A stretch of 44,901 nt of DNA from CAYUNE01 sp964446115 (GCA_964446115.1 CAYUNE010000048.1:1-44901); one strand, 5' to 3'. Shown: positions 8,923-19,260, numbered from the stretch's first letter. The notes: generated by a model not told the origin, from the letters alone. Program-made: numbers and translations.

Positions 8923-10022
8923 CGCCGCAGATTTGCACGATCTCTCCCGGCCGCCAGTCGGGCGCTGAGGCGGCGGATGGGCTGTTCCTGGGCCTCGATG
9001 CTGTTAACCAGGTGAAACTGCACCAGGGCCCGGTGCAGGTTATGGCCGGGATAGCGCACCGTGAAATAGGTATTGCCCTGCAGGTGGTCGGTGAAAAAGC
9101 GCAGCCCCAGTTCCAGGCTCAGCAGCCGCACCGCATCGAAGATGAGTCCGAAGTCCGCAACCGTAAGCAGGTGACCGGCCTCGGCAACGTAGCCCGTGAG
9201 CAGGGAGCGTGCCAGATCAACATCGAAAACCGCCTGCTGCGGCTCACCGGCCTCCTCGCCCCCGCTGTTGCAGCAGGCCCGCAGGCAGTCGCCGATGTCG
9301 TAGAGCAGCAGGCCTTCCTTGACCGTGTCCAGATCGATGAGGGTCGCCACCCGGCCGCTTCGGTTGTCGAAGAGGAAGTTGGCGGGCTTGGGATCGCCGT
9401 GGATCACCTGCCGCCGGATGGTGCCCGCCGCCCCGGCATCTTCGAGAACCGCAATCAGCCGGCGACGGGTTTTGATGAAGTCGCGACAGAAGCGCTCCTC
9501 CGCGCCTGCGGGAGGAAGGGTTGCGAGCCGGTCATAGCGCTGCAGGTAGATGGGGGCGATGTGGAAATCGGGCAGGGTATCGTGCAGGCAACGGGGGTCG
9601 AGGTCCCCCACAACCCGGTGGAAACGCCCAAGAGCACGGCCGATTTCCGCTGCCGTCTCCCCATCCTCCACCCGGCTTCTGGTATGGGTGTCGTCACAGT
9701 GGCTCATGAGCCGCCAGAGCCCGCCGCGCTCGTCGCCGACGCTTTTTTCACCGGCGCGGGAGCTGAGGAGGGAGATTTGCCGGTCACTGCGGCCGGAACC
9801 GCCGGGATTGCGGCGGGCCCAGAAACGGAGCACGGTTTCCAGGTTTTCCATGATGAGCCGTGGTTCCGGGAAGACCGCGGGATTGATGCGCTGGAGGATA
9901 TAGGAGGTGGCGCTGCTGTCGATGAGCAGATAGGTATCGTTGACATTACCGCCGGTGAGTTTTTCCAGAACGGTAATCGACGCCGGATCCAGGAAAAAGG
10001 AGGCTGCCTGCCGGGGAGTCAC
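8916..10022 (-). CDS. Aminoglycoside-phosphotransferase-fold kinase, NahK-like sugar kinase
   Basis: The 368-residue protein has the APH/choline-kinase fold signature: VIHGDPKPANFLFD (catalytic Asp and Asn) and LIDLDTVKEGLLLYDIGDCLR (metal Asp). The N-terminal lobe carries GGNVNDTYLL. The HGDPKxxNxLFD...IDLDTVxxG...DIGDxLR spacing is that of N-acetylhexosamine 1-kinase-like proteins, which phosphorylate the anomeric hydroxyl of GlcNAc or GalNAc. Substrate is inference. The likely start is a GTG at 10022, which overlaps the TGA of a 39-codon upstream ORF in the arrangement GTGA. A link to the surface-glycan genes 10 kb away (WecB uses UDP-GlcNAc) is possible but unproven. The gene ends inside the dyad motif at 8907-8922. 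Confidence 0.8.
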   Translation of the reverse strand: MTPRQAASFFLDPASITVLEKLTGGNVNDTYLLIDSSATSYILQRINPAVFPEPRLIMENLETVLRFWARRNPGGSGRSDRQISLLSSRAGEKSVGDERGGLWRLMSHCDDTHTRSRVEDGETAAEIGRALGRFHRVVGDLDPRCLHDTLPDFHIAPIYLQRYDRLATLPPAGAEERFCRDFIKTRRRLIAVLEDAGAAGTIRRQVIHGDPKPANFLFDNRSGRVATLIDLDTVKEGLLLYDIGDCLRACCNSGGEEAGEPQQAVFDVDLARSLLTGYVAEAGHLLTVADFGLIFDAVRLLSLELGLRFFTDHLQGNTYFTVRYPGHNLHRALVQFHLVNSIEAQEQPIRRLSARLAAGRDRANLRRL

Positions 10023-10138
10023 TGGTTTGATCCGCAGACCCGATGGTCATGTTTGCCGCGGACGATCCCGGCGGGATATTTACGGCGGTTTTTTTCGAGC
10101 TTGCGGCGGGCGGTGAGTTGGTCAAGTGAGTCGTTCAT
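10019..10138 (-). CDS. Possible 39-residue small protein coupled to the sugar kinase
   Basis: From the ATG at 10138 the frame encodes MNDSLDQLTARRKLEKNRRK followed by 19 residues ending VRGKHDHRVCGSNQ. It is highly basic, with no signal peptide or membrane helix. Its TGA overlaps the GTG start of the kinase gene by four bases (GTGA), the usual sign of translational coupling, which is the main support for its being real. There is no clear ribosome-binding site before the ATG. The frame is open further upstream through a hairpin, which I regard as non-coding. It could instead be a leader peptide or chance. No family is recognised. Confidence 0.35.
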   Translation of the reverse strand: MNDSLDQLTARRKLEKNRRKYPAGIVRGKHDHRVCGSNQ

Positions 10139-10164
10139 CGTGCGGGTGGCCGGAGAGAGAGAAA

Positions 10165-10196
10165 GCGGCGTCTCTCCGGATATGGAGAGACGCCGC
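10165..10196 (-). terminator. Probable terminator of the Do protease gene
   Basis: A perfect 13-base stem (GCGGCGTCTCTCC with GGAGAGACGCCGC, loop of six) lies 70 bases past the protease stop. On the minus strand the 3' arm is followed by TTTCTCTCTC, a pyrimidine-rich and moderately U-rich tail. Confidence 0.55.
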
Positions 10197-10214
10197 CGGA
10201 TCAAAGGGTATCCG

Positions 10215-10240
10215 CGCATCCGCCTGCCCGGGCGGATGCG
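10215..10240. other. GC-rich inverted repeat downstream of the Do protease gene
   Basis: CGCATCCGCC and GGCGGATGCG form a perfect ten-base stem with a six-base loop, between the protease stop and the terminator hairpin. It has no T-tract, so it may act as an RNA 3'-end stabiliser or as a first part of the terminator. Confidence 0.45.
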
Positions 10241-10265
10241 GAACCGGGTGAGGAAGCGCTGTCCT

Positions 10266-11738
<1,473 letters not shown>

Positions 11739-12099
11739 AACAGGTTCTCCTTTCAAAAGAAAGTCATCGTGATCGTTGTGATCACACCAGGGTCGACATG
11801 GGTACACAGGCAAATGTTGACATCCACTTATACAATTATACTTCCGGCTGCATACGTCAAGGGTATCGGCGGACGCCGGTTCCTTTCCAGGAGAGGTAAT
11901 CATTCACAGAGGCCGCAGCCCGGCGCTGTAATGCAGCTCTTGCGTGGAAGCGCCCGCGGGCGGGATCATACTTTGCAAAGCCGGGCAGGTGTGCTATTTT
12001 GCACTTTTCAGGGAAGAACATTCAAAATTGTCACCGGTTGCAGGCGCCGACGCTTCCGGCGTTCACCGTGACCCGTGACGAACCGATCAGGTGGAGACC
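11739..12099. promoter_or_regulatory. Divergent regulatory region between the Do protease and purL
   Basis: This 361-base gap serves both divergent genes. For purL, TTGCAA (11973-11978), a 16-base spacer and TATTTT (11995-12000) form a weak sigma-70 candidate. For the protease, TTGACG (11860-11855) and TATAAT (11840-11835) are present, but only 14 bases apart, so they may not work as a pair. On the plus strand TTGACA (11816-11821) faces the same AT-rich core. A copy of the dyad motif lies at 12027-12044. I see no small gene here. Confidence 0.4.
12027..12044 (+). repeat. Dispersed intergenic dyad motif, copy in the purL leader
   Basis: ATTGTCACCGGTTGCAGG matches TGTnACCGGTnACA with one change. 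Together with the next bases (CGCCG) it resembles the copy at 8907-8922 and its flank. Confidence 0.45.
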
Positions 12100-15000
12100 A
12101 TGGCAAAAACCGTCAGGCAGCTGTATCGTCGAATCGATGCGACCAGGGAGTACTGTTTTCATGTGGAGTCCGACGGGGCGCTGAGCCCGGAGGAGGTGGA
12201 GCGGCTGCGGCTGCTGCTGGCCGACGGCTTTCTTGCCGATACGGTGGCTGACCGGCCTTTTTTGAACGGCGAACGGGTGGTTGAGGTGGGACCGCGTCTC
12301 AACTTTGCCACGGCCTGGTCTTCCAACCTGGTCTCCATCTGCGCCGCCATCGACCTGGGCAGGATCAGCCGGGTGGAACGATCCCGGCGCTATCTGGTGC
12401 CGCCGGACGAGGATCTCCGGGAGTTCGTCCGCCGTCACCACGATCGCATGACCGAATGCGTCTACACCGAACCCCTCACCACCTTTGAAACCGGGGTGGT
12501 GCCCGAACCAGTCTACGAGGTGGACATGATGGGCCGGGGACCGGACGTGCTCAAGGAAATCCCCGGTATCTCCATGGATGAATGGGACCGGAATTTTTAC
12601 TACGACTACTTTGTCAGGCGCCATGGCCGCAATCCCACCATCGTCGAGATCATGGATCTCAACAACGCCAACAGCGAACACTCCCGCCACGGTTATTTCC
12701 GCGGCAAGCAGATCATCGACGGGGTGGAGCGGCGCCGGACCCTGCTGGAAATCGTCAAGGAGACCCTGGAGAAGAATCCCGCCAACAGCGTCATCGCCTT
12801 CAAGGACAACTCCAGCGGCATCCGCGGGAGAAAAATCACCACCCTGCTGCCGGAAAAGCCGGGTCAGCCCGGGCCGCTGAAACCGGCCGAGCCGTTCTAC
12901 CACATAATCTTCACGGCCGAGACCCATAATTTTCCCACCGGCGTGGCGCCTTTTCCCGGCGCCGAGACCGGCACCGGCGGCCGGATTCGCGATATCCAGG
13001 GAACCGGTCGCGGCGGCCTGGTGGTGGCGGGCACCGCCGGTTACTGCGTCGGCAACCTGCATATTCCCGGCTATGAGCTGCCCTGGGAGGAAAATCTCGA
13101 CTGCCCCGGAAATCTGGCCGACGCCCGCACCATCGAGACCGAGGCCAGCAACGGCGCCTCGGATTACGGCAACAAGTTCGGCGAGCCGCTGATCCAGGGC
13201 TTTACCCGTTCCTTTGACCTGCGGCTCGGCAGCGGCGAGCGCTGGGGCTATCTGAAACCCATCATGTTCACCGGCGGAATCGGTCAGATCGATGCCCGGC
13301 ACACGGAAAAGGCGGCCGAGGAAAAGGGGATGATCATCGTCCAGGTGGGTGGCCCCGCCTATCGGGTCGGCTTCGGCGGCGGTGCCGCCTCCAGCATGCT
13401 CCAGGGGGACAATGTGGAGGATCTTGATTTCAACGCGGTGCAGCGCGGCGATGCCGAAATGGAACAGAAGATGAACCGGGTGATCCGCGCCTGCAACGAG
13501 ATGGGTGACCGCACCCTGGTGGAGGTGATCCACGACCAGGGTGCCGGCGGTCCCGGCAACGTCCTCAAAGAGCTGGTGGAACACTCGGGCGGCCGCATCG
13601 GCATCCGCCGCATCAAGGTGGGCGATCCCACCATGTCGGTGCTGGAGATCTATGTGGCCGAGTATCAGGAACGCAACGGTTTTCTCATCAGTCCGCACAA
13701 CATTGAGGCCTTTCAGGAGATTTGCCGGCGGGAAAAGGTGAACTGCGAGATCCTCGGTGAGGTAACCGGTGATCTGCGTTTCGTCGTCTATGATGAAGAA
13801 GACGGCTCCACTCCCGTTGATCTTGAGCTCGATGTGCTCCTGGGCAGCATTCCCCAGAAGAGTTTTTCGGACCACCACCGCGATCCCGGTCTGCCGGCGC
13901 TGGAGTTGCCGGACGGTCTCACCGTGCGGGATGCGCTTTTTCAGGTAATGCGCCTGGTCTCGGTGGGCTCCAAGCGTTTTCTCACCAACAAGGTGGACCG
14001 GGCGGTGACCGGACTGATCGCCTGCCAGCAGTGCTGCGGGCCGTTGCAGTTGCCCCTGGCCGATGTGGCGGTGATCGCCCAGAGTCATTTCGGTCTCAGC
14101 GGAGCGGCCACCGCCATCGGCGAGCAGCCCGTCAAGATGCTGGTGGATCCGGCGGCCGGTGCGAGAATGGCGGTGGGCGAGGCCCTCACCAACCTGGTCT
14201 GGGCCGCCGTCGACGGCCTGGAAAGCGTCAAGTGTTCCGCCAACTGGATGTGGGCGCCCAAGCTGGAGGGCGAGGGTGCCGCTCTTTATGACGCCGCCTG
14301 CGCCATGCGCGATGTGATGATCGCCCTGGGTATAGGTGTGGACGGCGGCAAGGACAGTCTTTCCATGGCCACGCGGGTGGGCGACGAAACCGTCAAATCT
14401 CCCCGACAGCTGGTCATCTCCGCCTACGCGACCATGGCGGATATTACCCGGGTGGTGACGCCCGATATCAAAAAACCGGGTTCCGGTTCCCTGCTGTTCA
14501 TCGATCTTGCCGGCGGTAACTGCCGGCTCGGCGGTTCGGCCCTGGCGCAGGTGCACGGGCAGATCGGCGACATCTGCCCGGATATGGATGATCCGGGGCT
14601 GTTGCGGCGTGCCTTCGGCGCCGTGCAGGAGCTGCTGGAAGAAGGCCTCATCCTGGCCGGGCATGACCGCAGCGACGGCGGTCTCATCACCACCATGCTG
14701 GAAATGGCCTTCGGCGGCAACTGCGGCCTGGAAATCGATATGGAGGCCGGGGACGAGGCGCCGGCCGTCCTCTTTGCCGAGGAACTGGGCCTGGTGATCG
14801 AATGCGCCGACGACACCCTTGACCAGGTGAAAAAACGGCTCGACGACCACCGGGTCCCCTGTGCCGTTATCGGCAGGAGCACCGTTGAGAAGCGCATCCG
14901 CATCCGGGTCAACGGCATCGGCGTGCTGGACGAGCCCATGACTCTGCTCAGGCAGTGGTGGGAGGAGACCTCCCACCAGCTGGAACTCTTCCAGGTGAAT

Positions 15001-15909
15001 GCCCGGTGCGCCGCCGCGGAGCGGAAAAACATCGCCGAACGTTCCGGACCCTTTTACCGCCTGGGTTTCACCCCCGCCCCCACTCCTCCGGAGATCATGG
15101 ACAAGAGAGACAAGCCGCGGGTGGCCATTCTCCGTGATGAGGGGAGCAACTCCGACCGGGAGATGACCTCGGCCTTTTATGCCGCAGGTTTTGAGCCGTG
15201 GGACGTGACCATGACCGATCTGCTGGCCGGCCGTGTCGGCCTGGAGCAGTTTCGCGGCCTGGCCGCCGTCGGTGGATTTTCCTATGCCGATGTCCCGGAA
15301 TCGGCCAAGGGCTGGGCAGCGACCATTCTCTTCAACGATCGCATCAGGGCCATGTTCGACGCCTTTTATAACCGACCGGACACCTTTTCCCTGGGGGTCT
15401 GTAACGGCTGCCAGCTCTTCGCGCTCATGGGCTGGGTACCGTGGCAGGGGATCGGGGCGGAGCGGCAGCCGCGCTTTATCCGCAACCTCTCGGAACGGTT
15501 CGAGTCGCGCTGGGTGACGGTGAAGGTGCTGCGATCGCAGGCGATTATGCTGCGCGGCATGGAGGAGATGATCTTCGGCATCCATGTGGATCACGGCGAG
15601 GGGTTGCTCCATTTTCCCGATGCCGATATCCGCAGAACCGTGATCCAGGAGGGTATGGCCGCGCTCTGCTACGTGGATGACGCCGGAGATCCCACCGAGG
15701 CCTATCCCTTCAATCCCAACGGCTCGCCCGGGGGACTCACGGGTATCTGCTCCCCGGATGGTCGCCATCTGGCCATGATGCCCCATCCGGAACGCGCCTT
15801 TCTGACCTGGCAGTGCCATTACCTGCCGCCGGAGATGGCGAAGCCGACAGTCTCCCCCTGGCTGAAGATGTTTCAGAATGCCTATGCCTGGTGCGGAGAA
15901 CAGCTGTGA
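12100..15909 (+). CDS. purL: Phosphoribosylformylglycinamidine synthase, large single-chain form
   Basis: The 1269-residue enzyme converts FGAR, glutamine and ATP to FGAM in purine synthesis. It carries the synthetase region (LNNANSEHSRHGYFRGK, FTAETHNFPTGVAPFPGAETGTGGRIRD, DQGAGGPGN, KDSLSMA, GHDRSDGG). Its C-terminal class I glutaminase has GVCNGCQLFALMG with the nucleophile Cys, and HPERAF with the His. Length matches the fused type of enteric bacteria (about 1295) rather than the split PurS/PurQ/PurL type. AGGTGGAG precedes the ATG at 12100; a GTG at 12091 is less likely. The stop overlaps the next start. A 1262-codon antisense open frame is a codon-bias shadow. Confidence 0.97.
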   Translation: MAKTVRQLYRRIDATREYCFHVESDGALSPEEVERLRLLLADGFLADTVADRPFLNGERVVEVGPRLNFATAWSSNLVSICAAIDLGRISRVERSRRYLVPPDEDLREFVRRHHDRMTECVYTEPLTTFETGVVPEPVYEVDMMGRGPDVLKEIPGISMDEWDRNFYYDYFVRRHGRNPTIVEIMDLNNANSEHSRHGYFRGKQIIDGVERRRTLLEIVKETLEKNPANSVIAFKDNSSGIRGRKITTLLPEKPGQPGPLKPAEPFYHIIFTAETHNFPTGVAPFPGAETGTGGRIRDIQGTGRGGLVVAGTAGYCVGNLHIPGYELPWEENLDCPGNLADARTIETEASNGASDYGNKFGEPLIQGFTRSFDLRLGSGERWGYLKPIMFTGGIGQIDARHTEKAAEEKGMIIVQVGGPAYRVGFGGGAASSMLQGDNVEDLDFNAVQRGDAEMEQKMNRVIRACNEMGDRTLVEVIHDQGAGGPGNVLKELVEHSGGRIGIRRIKVGDPTMSVLEIYVAEYQERNGFLISPHNIEAFQEICRREKVNCEILGEVTGDLRFVVYDEEDGSTPVDLELDVLLGSIPQKSFSDHHRDPGLPALELPDGLTVRDALFQVMRLVSVGSKRFLTNKVDRAVTGLIACQQCCGPLQLPLADVAVIAQSHFGLSGAATAIGEQPVKMLVDPAAGARMAVGEALTNLVWAAVDGLESVKCSANWMWAPKLEGEGAALYDAACAMRDVMIALGIGVDGGKDSLSMATRVGDETVKSPRQLVISAYATMADITRVVTPDIKKPGSGSLLFIDLAGGNCRLGGSALAQVHGQIGDICPDMDDPGLLRRAFGAVQELLEEGLILAGHDRSDGGLITTMLEMAFGGNCGLEIDMEAGDEAPAVLFAEELGLVIECADDTLDQVKKRLDDHRVPCAVIGRSTVEKRIRIRVNGIGVLDEPMTLLRQWWEETSHQLELFQVNARCAAAERKNIAERSGPFYRLGFTPAPTPPEIMDKRDKPRVAILRDEGSNSDREMTSAFYAAGFEPWDVTMTDLLAGRVGLEQFRGLAAVGGFSYADVPESAKGWAATILFNDRIRAMFDAFYNRPDTFSLGVCNGCQLFALMGWVPWQGIGAERQPRFIRNLSERFESRWVTVKVLRSQAIMLRGMEEMIFGIHVDHGEGLLHFPDADIRRTVIQEGMAALCYVDDAGDPTEAYPFNPNGSPGGLTGICSPDGRHLAMMPHPERAFLTWQCHYLPPEMAKPTVSPWLKMFQNAYAWCGEQL

Positions 15910-17333
15910 ACCGCTTCCTCCGCCTTCTTCTTTTCCTTTGTCTGCCGGCGTTTGCGGGGTCCGTGAGCGCCGCCGTCGCCGACAGCCCCGCGGTGGACCG
16001 GTTGGCGGCGCAACTTGCCGCCTCGCCCGGGAGTATGATGCCGGTCATCATCGCCTTTCGCCACAACGACAAAGCGGCTCCGGACGCATCCCGTCAAACT
16101 GCGGCGGCGAAAAGACGGCTGGCCGCATCCCGACGCCGGATTCTCTCCGGCCTGGAGACCGGCTCATATCAGGTGATCCGCGACTATGACCTTTTGCCGC
16201 TGGCCGCCTTGCGGGTGAACCGCGCGGCCCTGGAGCACCTGGCCCTGCATGGTGATATCACCGGGATTTTTGAGAACAAACGCCGCATGCCCCTGCTTGA
16301 AAACAGCGTGCCCATGGTGAATGGCGACCGGGCCTGGGAGCTGGGGTACGGCGGTGAGGGGTTGGCGATTGCGGTAATCGACAACGGCGTTGACCGGGAT
16401 CATCCCATGCTGGCGGGCAAGGTGGTGGCCGAGGCCTGTTTTTCCACCGGCGACGCGATCAATCCGCCCCGTTGTCCGGACGGCAGCAGCGATCAGCGGG
16501 GGGAGGGAAGTGCCGATGTCGGACCCGGCGACGACAGCCACGGCACCCATGTGGCGGCCATTGCAGCGGGCAGGGGCGGTAACGGTTACCCCGACGGCGT
16601 GGCACGGGATGCGGATATCGTGGCGGTGCGGGTGGATTCGGACGACCTCTTCGGTGAAACCATGTTCGACTCCGATATCCTCGCCGGTCTCGACTACGTC
16701 TATAACCTGGGGCGGAACATGCCCATCGCCGCCGTCAATCTCAGTCTCGGAGGTGACGAGCACTTTGCCGACGACTGTGACGGGAGCAGTGTCTACACGG
16801 AGGTGTTTGAAAGGCTCAGGAGTGCGGGCATCGTCCCGGTGGTGGCCGCGGGTAACGAGTATCAGACCGACGGTATTTGCGAACCGGCCTGTGTTTCATC
16901 GGCGGTGGCCGTGGGAGCCGTCGATGGGTATGACCAGGTGTGGAGTGCTTCCAACAGCGGCCGGGGGCTCGATCTGCTTGCTCCGGGAGTGAATATTGTC
17001 TCCGCCGACATCTTCACTCATCCCTCATATCCACCGGCCAACCTGGTTGCCAAAACCGGAACCTCCATGGCAACCCCCCATGTGGCCGGGGTCTTCACCC
17101 TGATCCGTTCCCTGGAGCCGGCGGCATCGGTGGATACGCTGGAGGCCGCCCTCAAGACGAGCGGGGTGATGATCCAGGACCATAAAAGCGGCATCGTCAC
17201 GCCGCGCATCGATGCCGAGGCGGCTCTCTACCTGCTTGATCCTTCCCTGCTGCCCCCGCCCGATCCCTGTTGCCGGAGCAATCCCGCTGTTGTCGTTCCC
17301 TTTCTGGAACCGCTGCTCCTTGACGGGAGATAA
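15906..17333 (+). CDS. Secreted subtilisin-family (S8) serine protease with short C-terminal Leu-rich tail
   Basis: The 475-residue protein begins with a signal peptide (MNRFLRLLLFLCLPAFAGSV, cleavage near SVSA). A propeptide-like region of ~100 residues follows, then the S8 domain with D159 (VIDNGVDRDHP), H212 (SHGTHVAA), N317 (AAGNEY) and S387 (GTSMATPHVAG). The GTG start at 15906 overlaps the purL stop as GTGA, with GGAG eight bases upstream. This start fits the signal peptide exactly, so the two genes are probably coupled. The C-terminus is a Pro-rich linker with a Cys pair (LLPPPDPCC), then NPAVVVPFLEPLLLDGR. This tail closely resembles that of the propeller-like protein at 30923-32386. 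Substrate is unknown; a role in cleaving exported proteins is possible. Confidence 0.9.
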   Translation: MNRFLRLLLFLCLPAFAGSVSAAVADSPAVDRLAAQLAASPGSMMPVIIAFRHNDKAAPDASRQTAAAKRRLAASRRRILSGLETGSYQVIRDYDLLPLAALRVNRAALEHLALHGDITGIFENKRRMPLLENSVPMVNGDRAWELGYGGEGLAIAVIDNGVDRDHPMLAGKVVAEACFSTGDAINPPRCPDGSSDQRGEGSADVGPGDDSHGTHVAAIAAGRGGNGYPDGVARDADIVAVRVDSDDLFGETMFDSDILAGLDYVYNLGRNMPIAAVNLSLGGDEHFADDCDGSSVYTEVFERLRSAGIVPVVAAGNEYQTDGICEPACVSSAVAVGAVDGYDQVWSASNSGRGLDLLAPGVNIVSADIFTHPSYPPANLVAKTGTSMATPHVAGVFTLIRSLEPAASVDTLEAALKTSGVMIQDHKSGIVTPRIDAEAALYLLDPSLLPPPDPCCRSNPAVVVPFLEPLLLDGR

Positions 17334-17367
17334 GAATGCGGACGTAATTGATCACGGGCGGCGCCTC

Positions 17368-17427
17368 TTTACCCGCTTTCTTCCGGCTGCCCAGCAGGGC
17401 TGAAGCGGCCGGAAGAAAGCGGGTAAA
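17368..17427. terminator. Long inverted repeat between convergent genes
   Basis: TTTACCCGCTTTCTTCCGG (17368-17386) and its exact complement (17409-17427) form a 19-base stem with a 22-base loop that can fold further (GCCC/GGGC). It lies between the S8 protease and the chemotaxis gene, which converge. It lacks a T-tract on either side, so factor-independent termination is uncertain. An RNA end-protection role is also possible. Confidence 0.55.
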
Positions 17428-17437
17428 TCGCTGCTAT

Positions 17438-17452
17438 CTGTGACCGGTTACC
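17438..17452 (-). repeat. Dispersed intergenic dyad motif, copy downstream of the chemotaxis gene
   Basis: On the minus strand it reads GGTAACCGGTCACAG, a close match to TGTnACCGGTnACA, 19 bases past the chemotaxis stop codon. Confidence 0.55.
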
Positions 17453-17460
17453 TCCGTAGC

Positions 17461-17477
17461 GCTTGTCCGGTTACATG
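17461..17477 (-). repeat. Dispersed intergenic dyad motif, degenerate copy at the chemotaxis stop codon
   Basis: On the minus strand CATGTAACCGGACAAGC contains the last Met codon and the TAA stop of the chemotaxis protein. The left half matches copies at 8858 and 30864, and the right half has decayed. Confidence 0.4.
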
Positions 17478-19105
17478 CGAAAACTCGTTACCCGGCGGCG
17501 CAGTTCGTCGGCGAGGCTGCCGAGCCGGTCGGCGTTGTCCCTGATTTCGGCACTGGTGCCGCCGAGGTCATGGGCCGATTGACAGACCGCGGTGATGTCG
17601 CCGGCCACTCCTGCTGCCGTCGTACTGTTATGGGCGACGCTTTCGGTCATCTCGCTGATGCCCTGCCGGGTTTCATTGATGGTGGCGGATATTTCACCGG
17701 TGGTGTGGGCCTGCTCCTCCACCGCTTCCGAAATCTTGAGAACAATATCGTTGGTACGGCTGATCACCTCGGTGATCCTGCTGATCTGGCTGACGGTTGC
17801 ATCCGTCGAGTTCTGAATCTGCTCCACACTCTGGCGGATATCCACGGTGGCGGTACTGGTCTGGGTGGCCAGGTCCTTGATCTCGTTGGCGACCACGGCA
17901 AAACCCTTGCCCGCCTCGCCGGCCCTGGCCGCTTCGATGGTGGCATTGAGGGCCAGGAGGTTTGTCTGTTCGGAAATCTCGATGATGGTTTCGGTGACCC
18001 GGCCGATTTTTTCGGCAGCCTCCCCCAGGTCGTTGACCTTTTCCGAGGCCTCGCGCGACTGTTCCACCGCCTGTTCGGTAATCTCCCTGGCTTCGGAACT
18101 GTGGCTGGTAACCCCTCTGATGTTTTCGGAAATTTCCTCCAGCGCCGCTGCAATGGTGGTGACGCTGCGGAAGGCCTGGTCCGCGGTGGCGGTCGCCTGG
18201 GTGATGTTCTCGCTCATGTCCCGGGCCGCGGTTGCCGCCGCCTTCGATTTTGAAGAGACGTTGACCACCTGACTGTCCATTTCCCCGGCGGCGGCTGCGA
18301 GGTTGTCGGCAAAGACCCGCAGTTTGTCGGAGTTGCCGGTGAGGGTGGTCAGCATGGTTTTCAGGTTTGCGGTCATCTTGTTGAGGCCGCCGGCAATGAC
18401 GCCGATCTCATCGTTGCCGTCAATCTCCACGGCCGTGGTCAGATTGCCCTTTGAAAGATCGTCGGAAAAGGCCTGCACCGACTGCAGCCGTTTGCCCACC
18501 CGTATGATGATGGTGAAAAAGAAGGCAAGGTAGGCCAGCAGGAGAACGGCGGTTATTCCCATTACCAGGAAGACGGCCCTGAATTTTTTTTGCATGGCCT
18601 GGTTGTGGCTCTTTTCCAGTTCCCTCACATGCCTTTCCAGGGCCTTGAAACCGGTAATGGCCGGCGAATCGTCGATTTTCACCACGGTGTCGATCTCGCC
18701 GGGGGTTTTGCCCTCTTCATGCATGGCCATGGAGACGGAGATGGCCTTGGCGTACCGGGAGGCCACATGCTTGACCTTGTCGATGGCCTCATATTCCTCC
18801 GGGGTGAGGTTCAGCTGTTCATATTCCTTGATCGCCTCGGAGAGGGAGATCTCGTTGCGCCGGAAAAGGTCGGCATATTTTTGACCGCCCCGCAGGACGT
18901 GATTTTTGAAATGATGAATGAATCCTCCGTAGCCGAACTGTGATTTCATGGTGGTGAGCAGCACCTGGCGGTGGAGGGTTTCCGCCTGAAACCGTTTCCA
19001 GACCGTATTGATACCGGCAATGGAACGCAGCTGAACGCCGATGAGAAGCGCAGAGAGCAGGATCAGTACCGCCGACGACAGGGTGAATTTTCTTTTGATG
19101 GTCAT
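17471..19105 (-). CDS. Methyl-accepting chemotaxis protein
   Basis: The 544-residue transducer has a first membrane helix near residues 9-28 (LSSAVLILLSALLIGVQL). A periplasmic sensor of ~160 residues includes FHHF-like FIHHFKNHVLRGG and DDSPAITGFKALE, and a second helix lies around 180-202 (FLVMGITAVLLLAYLAFFFT). A HAMP region and a long coiled coil follow, with the invariant hairpin tip NLLALNATIEAARAGEAGKG. The sensor shows His and Arg residues like those of heme- or small-ligand-binding four-helix sensors, but the ligand cannot be assigned. GGAGG lies five bases before the ATG. No other che or flagellar gene is in the window, so it is an orphan receptor beside the matrix genes. It may serve motility or surface signalling. 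Confidence 0.92.
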   Translation of the reverse strand: MTIKRKFTLSSAVLILLSALLIGVQLRSIAGINTVWKRFQAETLHRQVLLTTMKSQFGYGGFIHHFKNHVLRGGQKYADLFRRNEISLSEAIKEYEQLNLTPEEYEAIDKVKHVASRYAKAISVSMAMHEEGKTPGEIDTVVKIDDSPAITGFKALERHVRELEKSHNQAMQKKFRAVFLVMGITAVLLLAYLAFFFTIIIRVGKRLQSVQAFSDDLSKGNLTTAVEIDGNDEIGVIAGGLNKMTANLKTMLTTLTGNSDKLRVFADNLAAAAGEMDSQVVNVSSKSKAAATAARDMSENITQATATADQAFRSVTTIAAALEEISENIRGVTSHSSEAREITEQAVEQSREASEKVNDLGEAAEKIGRVTETIIEISEQTNLLALNATIEAARAGEAGKGFAVVANEIKDLATQTSTATVDIRQSVEQIQNSTDATVSQISRITEVISRTNDIVLKISEAVEEQAHTTGEISATINETRQGISEMTESVAHNSTTAAGVAGDITAVCQSAHDLGGTSAEIRDNADRLGSLADELRRRVTSFRM

Positions 19106-19165
19106 GAATCCTCCGGATAGGCTGAGTACAAAGAAAAGAGAAGGGGGCGCGGAGCCGATATCTCT

Positions 19166-19193
19166 TTGTCGGAGGAAAAGTGGAATTTCTTTA
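19166..19193 (-). promoter_or_regulatory. Sigma-28 (FliA)-like promoter of the chemotaxis gene
   Basis: On the minus strand TAAAGAAA (19193-19186) is followed after 12 bases by TCCGACAA (19173-19166). The flagellar sigma consensus is TAAAGTTT-N11-GCCGATAA. It lies about 60 bases before the start codon of a receptor, the gene type usually driven by this factor. Confidence 0.4.
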
Positions 19194-19260
19194 TGATCTT
19201 GTTTCAGTAAAACGCCACCGTCCGGATGGGTGGAGAAGTGGATTGCGAGTGGTTACGGTT

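Noticed and set aside
11835..11860. TTGACG and TATAAT as a standard promoter for the Do protease
   Set aside because: The boxes are only 14 bases apart, below the working range, so I list the region but not a firm promoter.
12031..15819. Open frame of 1262 codons antisense to purL
   Set aside because: It mirrors purL exactly, shows no domain, and is explained by G+C-rich codon use in the real gene. The purL motifs are continuous.
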